From NCBI RefSeq assembly GCF_900107675.1, contig NZ_FNRI01000009.1, positions 62,001-126,000 of the forward strand: a stretch of 64,000 bases of DNA, written 5' to 3'. This document shows, piece after piece, positions 9,115 through 16,875 of the stretch (positions are counted from its first letter, which is position 1; each line of letters begins with the position of its first letter). The notes beneath the pieces were generated by a model. The model saw only the letters and a list, made by a program, of their open reading frames with translations, had not been told where the DNA came from and ran no database searches. This DNA comes from Alistipes timonensis JC136. GTDB taxonomy: Bacteria; Bacteroidota; Bacteroidia; Bacteroidales; Rikenellaceae. The translations under genes were made by a program, and so were the position numbers.

Positions 9115-9483
9115 ATGCACCGAATATTGATCGTATCCGAAGAGGAGTTCCTGTGCGACGTGATCCGCCTGTCGCTTGCCGGCATGCGGGCCGATGTGCG
9201 CTGCGCACCGGGGGTGGCTGCGATGGAGCGCCTGTCGCGGCGTATGCTTTTCGACCTGGTGATCGTCGTGGGCACTTCGCTCTTCTTTTCGGGCCGCGAC
9301 GTGGTCCGCATCCTGCGCCCTCCGGGACTGCGGAAGCCGCTGGTCTACGTCGTGGCGTGGCAACAGGCCGAGCAGTCGGTGCTGAGCCTGCTGGAGTGCG
9401 GCGTCGATCAATACCTGACCTTTCCCGTGAGCTTGCAGCGGTTGCGGATGAAGGTCGCCAACGATTTGAACCGACAGTTATGA
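9115..9483 (+). CDS. receiver-like (pseudo-receiver) protein
   Basis: A 122-residue single-domain protein with the CheY-like alternating pattern: HRILIVSEEEF (strand 1 with an acidic cluster), FDLVIVVGTS (strand 3), PLVYVVAW (strand 4) and GVDQYLTFPVS (strand 5). The residue where the phospho-accepting Asp should sit at the end of strand 3 is Val, and the invariant Lys before Pro in strand 5 is Phe, so phosphorylation looks impossible. It has no output domain. The start at 9115 was chosen because the fold begins there. Its TGA overlaps the ATG of the next gene (ATGA), marking it as the first gene of a coupled trio. I read it as a protein-protein interaction module. Confidence 0.75.
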   Translation: MHRILIVSEEEFLCDVIRLSLAGMRADVRCAPGVAAMERLSRRMLFDLVIVVGTSLFFSGRDVVRILRPPGLRKPLVYVVAWQQAEQSVLSLLECGVDQYLTFPVSLQRLRMKVANDLNRQL

Positions 9484-10427
9484 CCGAACGACTCCTGATC
9501 GCCTATACGCTGCTTACGGCACTCGCCACGGCCGCACTGCTCGGGGCGTTGTGCGCCTCGGAGCTCCAGGCCCGCCGCCGGTGCGGCCGCGATGCCGTGC
9601 TGGGGAGCAGGTACCTGCGTATCCTGATGCTCTACCTGCTCTCGGGCGAGGGGCCCGTACCGCGCTTCCCGATGATCCGCCGCGCCGGGGCGCGGCGTCT
9701 GCTCGCCGAGACCGTCGCCGGACTGACGGGCGTGACCTACGGGCTCGATACCGCACCCCTGCGGCGCGTCGTTTCGGCCTATGGCCTCGACCGTTGGCTG
9801 CTGGGCCGTGTCCGCCGTACCTTCGGATGCCGCCGGGCCCGCAATCTGATGCTGCTGGCCCGCATGCCGCTCGACGGTGCCGTAGCGGCCCGTGCGGCGC
9901 GTTACGTCCGGAGCCGCAACCGCCGGGTCCGGTTTCAGGCGTTGATGGTGCAACTGGCGGCCGACCCTTCGGCAGCCCTGCGGCTGATGGCCGAATATCC
10001 CGCGCCCTTCTCGGCCTGCGAGGTGGGGGAGATCCTGATCCTGCTGCGGCGCGGCATGCTGCCGATCGCCTACGGGCCGCTCGTGGAATCTCCCTGCCGC
10101 AACCTGCGGATCGTGGGGCTGAGCATCGTGCGGCAGTTCGGTATCGAGGAGGCCGAGCCGCAACTGCTGCGGATCGTGGCCGGGGATGAAGTCCCGGAAC
10201 TGGGGCGCGAGGCGCTTTACACGCTCTGCGCCCTGCGGCGTCCGCTGACACGCCGCCGCGTCAGCCGCCGGCTGGCCGTGATGAGCTCCGCCGAACGCAA
10301 GGCCCTGATGCGCTACATGGCCGCCGAAGGGTACTCTCCGGGGCTTCTCCGCCGGCTTTTCGACGCCCGCCGCGAACGCTCCTACTGCGAATCGCTCGTG
10401 CAATCCTATAAACGCTCCCTGGCATGA
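9480..10427 (+). CDS. HEAT-repeat-like membrane-anchored protein
   Basis: A 315-residue protein with one N-terminal membrane helix (about residues 6-27) followed by an Arg/Leu/Ala-rich all-helical region with tandem antiparallel helix pairs that resemble HEAT repeats (for example AARYVRSRNRRVRFQALMVQ and EPQLLRIVAGDEVPELGREA). The predicted topology puts the repeats in the cytoplasm. No catalytic motif is visible. Both ends overlap neighbours by ATGA, so it is translated with the pseudo-receiver and the GT2-like protein. It is probably a scaffold; the partners are inferred only from gene order. Confidence 0.7.
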   Translation: MTERLLIAYTLLTALATAALLGALCASELQARRRCGRDAVLGSRYLRILMLYLLSGEGPVPRFPMIRRAGARRLLAETVAGLTGVTYGLDTAPLRRVVSAYGLDRWLLGRVRRTFGCRRARNLMLLARMPLDGAVAARAARYVRSRNRRVRFQALMVQLAADPSAALRLMAEYPAPFSACEVGEILILLRRGMLPIAYGPLVESPCRNLRIVGLSIVRQFGIEEAEPQLLRIVAGDEVPELGREALYTLCALRRPLTRRRVSRRLAVMSSAERKALMRYMAAEGYSPGLLRRLFDARRERSYCESLVQSYKRSLA

Positions 10428-11344
10428 AGCTCGCCCTGCTGCTGTTTTTCGCCGCAGCGGCGGTGTGCGCCTGCACGTTGCTGCTGCTCATTCTGCGGGC
10501 CCGGGAACGGCGCCTGCTGGCCGCCGCTGCACGCGCCGCGTACAGCGATGCTCCTGACGGCATCGGCATTTCGGTTCTTTGCAGCGGCGTGACCGACCCC
10601 GCACAACTCGAAAATCTGCTTTCGTCCGAATATTCCCGTTATGAGGTGGTCGCGGTGTTCGACTCCCGGCGCCAGACTGCCGAGTTCCGCGCCTTGGCCG
10701 CCCGCTACCGCATGATTCGTGTCGAGTGGGCCCCTACGGGAGAACTGGAGGTCGCGGGGGTGCGGGCGCTGGGGCGTTCGCGCAAGCGGTGCTTCCGGCG
10801 GCTGGTGCTCGTCGACCGGGCTTTCGACGGCGCCGCGGGCGATTTCGACGCGGCCGCCGCCGTAGCCACCTACGACTACCTGCTGCCGGTCGGCGCGGGG
10901 CAATACCTGGTTCCCGGGGCCGTCGAACGCCTCGTTGCGGAGCTGGGCTCGGAACCGCCCGGAACGCTCGACCTCGTGCGCTCGCATCTGGGCGAACCCG
11001 CCGTGCTCCTGAGCCGCGAGGCGCTGATCGCCGCAGGCGGTTTCGGGATGCGGCCCCTGCGGGAAATCCCGCGCGGCAGGCGGAGAACCCTGTGGGAGCC
11101 GCTGCTGGCGCCGCCCGAAGCCGGACGGCACGTGCCCCGGCGGTGGCTTCTCCTTCCGGCGCTGTCGCTGGCCGTGGCGTTCGGGCTGTCGGTCGCTGCC
11201 GGATGGTGGACGGCTGCGGCCGCCGTCGTGACCGCCGCGCTGGTCTGGACTGCCGCCGCATGCGCCTCGCGGGCCGTGTCCGGAACGGCCCGGTCCGGGC
11301 TCCGACGTTTCATACCAATACGGCGTGTTTTCCGTTACTATTAA
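10424..11344 (+). CDS. GT2-like membrane protein lacking the DxD motif
   Basis: A 306-residue protein: an N-terminal membrane helix (about 3-23), then a region that follows the glycosyltransferase family 2 pattern. ISVLCSGVTDPAQLENLL and YEVVAVFDS resemble the nucleotide-binding strands. KRCFRRLVLVDRAFDGAAG resembles the kg.A.N.G segment. YDYLLPVGAGQYLVPGAVE aligns with the strand that carries DxD in active enzymes, but the aspartates are missing. Two C-terminal membrane helices follow (about 240-285). The family link is my reading of the pattern and needs profile confirmation. It is the last gene of the coupled trio, overlapping the HEAT-like gene by ATGA. Confidence 0.65.
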   Translation: MKLALLLFFAAAAVCACTLLLLILRARERRLLAAAARAAYSDAPDGIGISVLCSGVTDPAQLENLLSSEYSRYEVVAVFDSRRQTAEFRALAARYRMIRVEWAPTGELEVAGVRALGRSRKRCFRRLVLVDRAFDGAAGDFDAAAAVATYDYLLPVGAGQYLVPGAVERLVAELGSEPPGTLDLVRSHLGEPAVLLSREALIAAGGFGMRPLREIPRGRRRTLWEPLLAPPEAGRHVPRRWLLLPALSLAVAFGLSVAAGWWTAAAAVVTAALVWTAAACASRAVSGTARSGLRRFIPIRRVFRYY

Positions 11345-11429
11345 GGAATCGAAATATTTCACCATATCATAAATTCTTGTTACCTTTACCATGGCAATAA
11401 AAGTATCCGACCCCAAAATAAGAGTTACG

Positions 11430-12275
11430 ATGATTAACGACAAGGTGAGAATGTATCTGCTGCCGCCTCTGTTCAATGCAGCGGTCCGAGCCGGAGCTTC
11501 GATCATGAACGTATACAAGAATCTCGACGATTACTATATAAGTCTCAAAGAGGATAATACCCCGATCACGGTGGCCGACCGTGTGGCCCACCGGACCATC
11601 CGCGAATACCTCGGCACCACACGCATCCCGATCCTTTCGGAGGAGGGTCGGGAGATGCGCTACGAAGAGCGCCGCAACTGGGAGCTTTACTGGCTGGTCG
11701 ATCCGCTGGACGGCACGGTCGAATTTATCAAAGGCAACAACGAATTTACGGTGAACATCGCCCTGATGGAGAACAACGTCTGCATGGGGGCGGTTATTTA
11801 TGTTCCCTATTTCGAAAAGATGTACGTGGCGGGGCGCGGCGGGGGCGCTTTCCTCAAAGAACACATCGTGCCCGACGCTGCTGCGGCCTTCACGTACGAC
11901 GAGATCGTGCAGGGCTGGACGGCTCTGCCGCTCGCTTCGGAGGCGGGGCACGAACATCCCGTCGTGGCCGTGTCGCGTTCGCACCAGACTCCCGAAACCC
12001 ACGAACACATCGCCCGCCTGCGCGAAATGCACCCTGACCTGGAGGTCGTGGAGCAGGGCAGCTCCTACAAATTCTGCCTGCTGGCCGAGGGCCGGGTCGA
12101 TTACTACGTCCGCACGACGCACACCTACGAGTGGGACACCGCGGCCGGGGAGCTGATCCTCGCCGAAGCCGGCGGAAGCACGCGCACGCTGCCCGGCGAC
12201 GGGGAGCTGCTCTATAACGAGCCGGATCTCCGCAACCCGTGGTTCGTCTGCCGCTCGAAATTCTGCAAGCTGTAA
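11430..12275 (+). CDS. cysQ: 3'(2'),5'-bisphosphate nucleotidase CysQ-like (inositol monophosphatase family)
   Basis: A protein of about 281 residues carrying the metal-binding signatures of the IMPase superfamily: DNTPITVADRVAH, ILSEEG, DPLDGTVEFIKG and, near the C-terminus, EWDTAAGELILAEAGG. CysQ removes the 3' phosphate from PAP formed in sulfate assimilation. An ATG at 11391 in frame would add 13 residues. A promoter-like TACCTTTA (11381-11388, with TTTC 20 bases upstream) would start transcription at about 11393, and the helix typical of the family N-terminus begins at MINDKVRMYLLPPLF, so 11430 is preferred. Other members hydrolyse different sugar or nucleotide phosphates. Confidence 0.85.
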   Translation: MINDKVRMYLLPPLFNAAVRAGASIMNVYKNLDDYYISLKEDNTPITVADRVAHRTIREYLGTTRIPILSEEGREMRYEERRNWELYWLVDPLDGTVEFIKGNNEFTVNIALMENNVCMGAVIYVPYFEKMYVAGRGGGAFLKEHIVPDAAAAFTYDEIVQGWTALPLASEAGHEHPVVAVSRSHQTPETHEHIARLREMHPDLEVVEQGSSYKFCLLAEGRVDYYVRTTHTYEWDTAAGELILAEAGGSTRTLPGDGELLYNEPDLRNPWFVCRSKFCKL

Positions 12276-12369
12276 TTTCGTCGAAGAACGTCGGAGGCGA
12301 ATCCCCTATTCGAATTGGGGCCGTGCGTCCGCTGCGTCGGGTCCGAACGCTGCTTTTCGAAGGATAATG

Positions 12370-12400
12370 TTGCAAATTGGCTGTAAAATGCTTATTTTTG
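12370..12400 (+). promoter_or_regulatory. promoter for the LRR lipoprotein
   Basis: TTG (12370-12372), a 20-base spacer and TATTTTTG (12393-12400) match the Bacteroidetes promoter. The expected start at about 12406 lies 15 bases before the ATG at 12421, which argues against the more upstream in-frame ATG at 12367. Confidence 0.65.
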
Positions 12401-12420
12401 GAACATTAATACTTGGCCTC

Positions 12421-13617
12421 ATGAAAAACTTCTTCCTGATTCTGTGTTTCGGGCTGTTCGTCTGTGGCTGTTCCAAAGAAGAGGAGCCTCCCTTTATCGT
12501 TTCCGACGACGATCCCGTGTTGTTCGACGATCTTGATTTCGAACGGTTTTGTCTCTGCCAATTTGACCACGATCACGATGGAAAACTTTTCGCACGGGAT
12601 GTCAAAGAGGTGTGGAATTTGGAGATACCGGGGAGTTTGAAAATCCGTTCGTTGAAGGGAATCGAATATTTCGTAAATTTGAGAGAGCTTTGTTGTGCAT
12701 ATCAGGAATTCAAATCGCTCGATGTGAGCCATAACACGAAGCTTACGAGCCTTATATGCAGCCACAACCCGTTCTTAAAAAAGTTGAATGTGTCGGGAAA
12801 CCCGGAACTCGAATCCTTGTCGTGTGAAGATTGTGCGTTGACGCAACTCGACTTGAGTCGGAATCACAAATTGGAATTTCTTTATTTTGATCATACTCCG
12901 ATTTCCCGGCTGGATGTGCGGCAGTGTTCCGAGTATTTCAAATGCTCGTTTTTGGATAGATTGGAGAGTTCCGACCTGAAGGTTTATATGATGTGGTATC
13001 AGGTAAGTCCGCATAGAAGTAAATATCTGTCGAGCAATTCTTTTCAGTATTTGAAGGGGCCGTCGTTCGTGATCGACGGCGATCGGGACCTGAATTTTGC
13101 CGAACCGCATATCGAAGAAAAGGTTCTCGGTGCCGGTTTTTATGCAGCATTGGCTTTTCATTCTATTGATGTAAATGCGGATGGCAGGGTATCCCGCCGG
13201 GAAGCCTGCCGGGTTTTGAACATAAAGCTCGATGGGGAGCAGCTTGTTACATTGAAAGACATTGCCCATCTTCGGAATCTGGATGACCTGGAGATTGCGG
13301 CGTCGGATAAGGACAAGGCCCGGCTGAAATCGATGGACGATGTGGCGGAACATAACTGGTTGGCTACTCTTTCGATGAAAAATTTGCCTTTGAAGGCGAT
13401 CGATTTGGGTAAATTTCCGAATCTGGTTCGGTTGAGCCTGGATAATGTCGACGTCGTTTCACTCGACGTGAGTGTGTGCCCGTGGTGGTTTAGAGGACTG
13501 ACGATTGAAAATTGCCCTGCGCTGAAAGAGGTCTGGTTCCGGGATGAGGAGCAGCTTAGCCATATGTGGGATCAGTACCTTGATCCCCCGTTCGAAATCC
13601 GGTTCAAAAATAATTGA
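12421..13617 (+). CDS. lipoprotein with leucine-rich repeats and EF-hand-like loops
   Basis: A 398-residue protein. The lipoprotein signal peptide ends at Cys17 (FVCGC). Two calcium-loop motifs are visible: DHDHDGKLFARD (residues 49-60) and DVNADGRVSRRE (about 250-261), each opening one half of the protein. After the first come leucine-rich repeats of the Bacteroidales type (SLDVSHNTKLTSLICSHNP, KLNVSGNPELESLSC, QLDLSRNHKLEFL). The second half has weaker repeats (HLRNLDDLEIA, FPNLVRLSLDNVD, SLDVSVCP). It is likely cell-surface or periplasmic, with a binding role; no enzyme motif is seen. It is monocistronic. Confidence 0.8.
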   Translation: MKNFFLILCFGLFVCGCSKEEEPPFIVSDDDPVLFDDLDFERFCLCQFDHDHDGKLFARDVKEVWNLEIPGSLKIRSLKGIEYFVNLRELCCAYQEFKSLDVSHNTKLTSLICSHNPFLKKLNVSGNPELESLSCEDCALTQLDLSRNHKLEFLYFDHTPISRLDVRQCSEYFKCSFLDRLESSDLKVYMMWYQVSPHRSKYLSSNSFQYLKGPSFVIDGDRDLNFAEPHIEEKVLGAGFYAALAFHSIDVNADGRVSRREACRVLNIKLDGEQLVTLKDIAHLRNLDDLEIAASDKDKARLKSMDDVAEHNWLATLSMKNLPLKAIDLGKFPNLVRLSLDNVDVVSLDVSVCPWWFRGLTIENCPALKEVWFRDEEQLSHMWDQYLDPPFEIRFKNN

Positions 13618-13622
13618 CGGAT

Positions 13623-13653
13623 GGAGCGGTCGGAAAGGCCGCTCCGTTTATTT
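13623..13653 (+). terminator. terminator of the LRR lipoprotein gene
   Basis: Stem GGAGCGG/CCGCTCC with a 9-base loop, followed by GTTTATTT. It overlaps the last codons of the convergent small membrane protein gene. Confidence 0.7.
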
Positions 13654-13902
13654 ATGCTCGATGTCGCACGCTCCGCAGTTGCCCGAGCAACCTGCGGGCT
13701 GTCCGTCGGAGCAATCGGCTCCGCCGTCCGCCTCGCGGGTCTCGTGCACGGCGCATTTGATGCCCAGCCGTTGCATGTTCTTGTTGGTCGATATTTCGGA
13801 GTCGATGTGGTGGCCCTTGATCATCAGAGTCAGCGACATGCCGACGACGAACAGCCCGACGGCCGCGACGGCACACAGTATGACGATTAACCAGGTTGGC
13901 AT
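13648..13902 (-). CDS. small membrane protein with Cys-rich tail
   Basis: An 84-residue protein starting MPTWLIVILCAVAAVGLF: one N-terminal membrane helix (about 3-27), a short polar linker, and a C-terminal tail with clustered cysteines (ADCSDGQPAGCSGNCGACDIEH) that looks able to bind metal or a cluster. I do not recognise a characterised family; similar short proteins in Bacteroidales are usually called membrane or secreted proteins. An upstream in-frame ATG at 14028 would read through the promoter and was rejected. It is divergent from trkA with completely overlapping promoters. Confidence 0.75.
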   Translation of the reverse strand: MPTWLIVILCAVAAVGLFVVGMSLTLMIKGHHIDSEISTNKNMQRLGIKCAVHETREADGGADCSDGQPAGCSGNCGACDIEHK

Positions 13903-13928
13903 GGGATTCAGTTTTTTAGTGCCCGAAA

Positions 13929-13976
13929 TTTGGGGTTTCCGGGACAAATGTATACATTTGTAAGATAAATTGCAAA
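13929..13976. promoter_or_regulatory. overlapping divergent promoters on a 16-bp perfect palindrome
   Basis: The palindrome CAAATGTATACATTTG (13945-13960) supplies a TACATTTG -7 box on each strand. The plus-strand -33 TTTG is at 13929-13932, with 20 bases to the -7 box at 13953-13960, and fires toward trkA. The minus-strand -33 TTTG (plus CAAA, 13973-13976) is also 20 bases from its -7 box at 13945-13952, and fires toward the Cys-rich gene. The two polymerase sites coincide, so binding should be mutually exclusive. Confidence 0.75.
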
Positions 13977-14030
13977 AATGTTGCCCATCCTTTCCGGAGG
14001 GCGTATTGTGCAGACTAAATTGACGCAAGT

Positions 14031-15368
14031 ATGAAAATCGTGATAGCGGGTGCGGGCGAGATGGGCAGCCATCTGGCGCGGATGCTCAGCGGCAACGGCC
14101 ACGACATCACCGTCATCGACGGCGATCAGAAGTTGCTCTCCGAAGTGAGCAGCCTGGCCGATGTGATTACGGTCGAGGGCGATTCGACGATCTTCGCCGT
14201 GCTGCGAAAGGCTTCGGTGCGCAAGTGCGACCTGTTCATCGCCGTCAACCACGAGGAGAACGCCAACGTCGTGGCGGCGATGCTGGCCAAGAAGCTCGGG
14301 GCCAAGAAATCCATCGCCCGCATCGATAACAACGAATACCTCGAACCCAATAACAAGGAGATGTTCATTGACATGGGCATCGACTACCTGTTCTATCCCG
14401 AGAAGGTCGCGGCCCGCGAGGTCATCAACCTGCTGGGACACACTTCGACCACGGAGTACGTCGATTTCTCGAGCGGCAAGCTTTCGCTGGTGGTTTTCCG
14501 CCTCGAACCGGCCTCGCCGCTGGTGGGGCAGGTGCTCACGGGTTTCGCCGACGAGACGCCGCTGAGCTACCGCACGGTGGCTATCACGCGCGGCGGGCAG
14601 ACGATCATTCCGCGCGAGGGCGAGCAGTTCATGGAGGGCGACATGGTCTATGTCATCGCCCGGCAGGATGCCGTCAGGGAGGTGATGGAGTTCTCGGGAC
14701 AGTCGAACATCGAGATCAAAAACATGATGATTCTCGGCGGTTCGCGCATCGGCATCCGCATCGCCACGGAGCTGCAGGACGAGGTGAACATCAAATTGGT
14801 GGACTACAATGCCGACAAGGCCTACCGGCTGGCCGAGATGCTCGACAAGACGCTGATTATCAATGAGGACGGTCGCAATACGGATACCATGATGGAGGAG
14901 GGGCTCGCGAATATGGACGCTTTCGTGGCCGTGACGGGCCGCAGCGAGACCAACATCCTGGCGGCGATGCTCGCCAAACGCATGGGGGTTAAGAAGGTCA
15001 TCGCGGAGGTCGAGAACATGAATTATATCAACCTCGCCGAGTCGATCGGCATCGACACGATCATCAACAAGAAACTGGTGACGGCGTCGAACATCTTCCG
15101 CTTCACGATGTCGACCGACGTGCAGGCGATCAAATGCCTGACGGGCAGCGACGCCGAGGTGCTGGAATTCATCGTGAAACCCAACTCCCCGGCTACGAAG
15201 TCCCGGATAAAAGACCTCGGGCTGCCCGAGGACACGATCATCGGGGGCATCGTCCGCGGCGACAAGGTTTTCATCGCGGTGGACAACATGGAGATAAATC
15301 CCTACGACCGGGTGGTGGTCTTCGCCATGCCGGGGGCTGTGGGGAAGGTCGGTTATTACTTTAATTGA
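14031..15368 (+). CDS. trkA: Trk potassium uptake system peripheral protein TrkA
   Basis: A 445-residue protein made of two RCK_N (NAD-binding, GAGEMGSHLARML at the start and ILGGSRIGIRIATEL at about 236) plus RCK_C units, the full TrkA arrangement. It gates the TrkH/TrkG potassium channel from the cytoplasmic side in response to nucleotides. No trkH lies next to it in this window. The end overlaps the TTG start of the GH3-family gene, so the two are probably cotranscribed from the palindromic promoter upstream. Confidence 0.95.
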   Translation: MKIVIAGAGEMGSHLARMLSGNGHDITVIDGDQKLLSEVSSLADVITVEGDSTIFAVLRKASVRKCDLFIAVNHEENANVVAAMLAKKLGAKKSIARIDNNEYLEPNNKEMFIDMGIDYLFYPEKVAAREVINLLGHTSTTEYVDFSSGKLSLVVFRLEPASPLVGQVLTGFADETPLSYRTVAITRGGQTIIPREGEQFMEGDMVYVIARQDAVREVMEFSGQSNIEIKNMMILGGSRIGIRIATELQDEVNIKLVDYNADKAYRLAEMLDKTLIINEDGRNTDTMMEEGLANMDAFVAVTGRSETNILAAMLAKRMGVKKVIAEVENMNYINLAESIGIDTIINKKLVTASNIFRFTMSTDVQAIKCLTGSDAEVLEFIVKPNSPATKSRIKDLGLPEDTIIGGIVRGDKVFIAVDNMEINPYDRVVVFAMPGAVGKVGYYFN

Positions 15369-16858
15369 ACAGCGTGTCTTTCCGAAGCATAATTCTCAGG
15401 GCGTGGTTCTCGCAGCGCGAACGGTCGATCGACCGGTTCCGCCGCCGCCCCGTCGAAACACAGGAACGGATGTTCCGCCGGCTGCTGCGCCGGGGGCGGC
15501 TGACGGAGTTCGGCGACCGCTACGACCTGCGGCATATCCGTTCGGTGGAGCGGTTCCAGTCGCAGGTCGAGACGTTCGACTACGAGACTTTCAAACCCTA
15601 CATCGAACGGATGATGGAGGGGGTGCGGAGCGTCACCTACCCGGGCCGGGTATCGCTGTTCGCACGCTCGTCGGGCACCACCTCGGACCGTAGCAAATAT
15701 ATCCCCGTGACGATGGAGTCGCTGTGGTGGAACCATACGCTGGGCATGCGCGACGTGGCGACGGTCTTTTCGTCCAACTTCCCCAAGTCGCGGGTTTTCG
15801 AAGGCAAGACCCTGACGCTGGGCGGCTCGTGCAGCCGTGAGGGACGCAACCTGGTGGGGGACCTTTCGGCGCTGCTGATCCACGAGACGACGTTCTGGAG
15901 CGGCTGGTTCCGGGCCCCGCGGACCGAGACGGCGATCATCCCGGATTTCGACGCGAAGGTCGAGGCGATCTGCCGCGAGTGCGTCGGCGAACGGATCACG
16001 GCCTTTGCGGGCGTGCCGTCGTGGAACCTGGCGATGATGCGCCGCGTGCTGGAATACACCGGCAAGCGGAACCTGCTGGAAGTGTGGCCCGACCTGGAGA
16101 TGTTCGCCCACGGGGGCGTGGAATTTGCACCCTACCGGACGACGTTCGAGGAGCTGATCCCCTCGGAGCGGATGAAATACATGGAGACTTACAACGCTTC
16201 GGAGGGCTTTTTTGCCATGGCAGACGATCCCGCGCGCAGCGACATGCTGCTGATGCTCGATTACGGCACTTTCTTCGAGTTCCGCAACGGGACGCAGGTC
16301 GTGCCGCTGGAGGGCGTGGAGTGCGGAAAGGTTTACGCCGTGCTCATCACGTCGAACAATGGTCTGTGGCGCTACGAGATCGGCGATACGGTGGAGTTCA
16401 CCTCGACGAATCCCTACCGCATCCGCTTTGCGGGCCGCACGCGGCAGTATATCAACGTTTTCGGGGAGGAGTTGATTGTCGACAACGCCGAACATGCCCT
16501 GTTGGCGGCCTGCCGCAAGACCGGGGCTGTGGTGAGCGAATACAGCGTCGCGCCGTGCTACATGTCGCTGCGCGAACGCGGAGCCCACGAGTGGATCGTG
16601 GAGTTCGAACGCGAGCCCGACAGCCGCGAACGTTTCGCCGAGACGCTGGACGAGGAGCTGAGGTCCGTCAATTCGGACTATGACGCCAAGCGCCGGACCA
16701 CGCTCGAGCGGCAACGTTTGACGGTCGTGGAGCGCGGGACGTTCCTCGCGTGGATGCGCGCGCGGGGTAAGAACAAGGTTCCGCGGCTCGTGAACGACCG
16801 CCGTGTGGCCGACGAACTGGCGACTTTTCAGGCGGAGCCGGCCGGAGTGGAGAAATAA
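15365..16858 (+). CDS. GH3-family (auxin-responsive GH3-like) acyl-adenylate/amide synthetase
   Basis: A 497-residue protein of the GH3 family, part of the adenylate-forming superfamily. Visible motifs: LFARSSGTTSDRSKYIPVT (ATP loop, about residue 100), YNASEGFFAM (acid-activation region) and LWRYEIGDTVEFTS (carboxylate/ATP site). Plant GH3 enzymes conjugate amino acids to acyl groups; the bacterial substrate is unknown. The start is taken as TTG at 15365 (overlapping the trkA stop); GTG at 15374 is an alternative. It sits between trkA and a deoxynucleoside kinase in a same-strand run. Confidence 0.88.
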   Translation: MNSVSFRSIILRAWFSQRERSIDRFRRRPVETQERMFRRLLRRGRLTEFGDRYDLRHIRSVERFQSQVETFDYETFKPYIERMMEGVRSVTYPGRVSLFARSSGTTSDRSKYIPVTMESLWWNHTLGMRDVATVFSSNFPKSRVFEGKTLTLGGSCSREGRNLVGDLSALLIHETTFWSGWFRAPRTETAIIPDFDAKVEAICRECVGERITAFAGVPSWNLAMMRRVLEYTGKRNLLEVWPDLEMFAHGGVEFAPYRTTFEELIPSERMKYMETYNASEGFFAMADDPARSDMLLMLDYGTFFEFRNGTQVVPLEGVECGKVYAVLITSNNGLWRYEIGDTVEFTSTNPYRIRFAGRTRQYINVFGEELIVDNAEHALLAACRKTGAVVSEYSVAPCYMSLRERGAHEWIVEFEREPDSRERFAETLDEELRSVNSDYDAKRRTTLERQRLTVVERGTFLAWMRARGKNKVPRLVNDRRVADELATFQAEPAGVEK

Positions 16859-16875
16859 CAAATACCTATACTACT

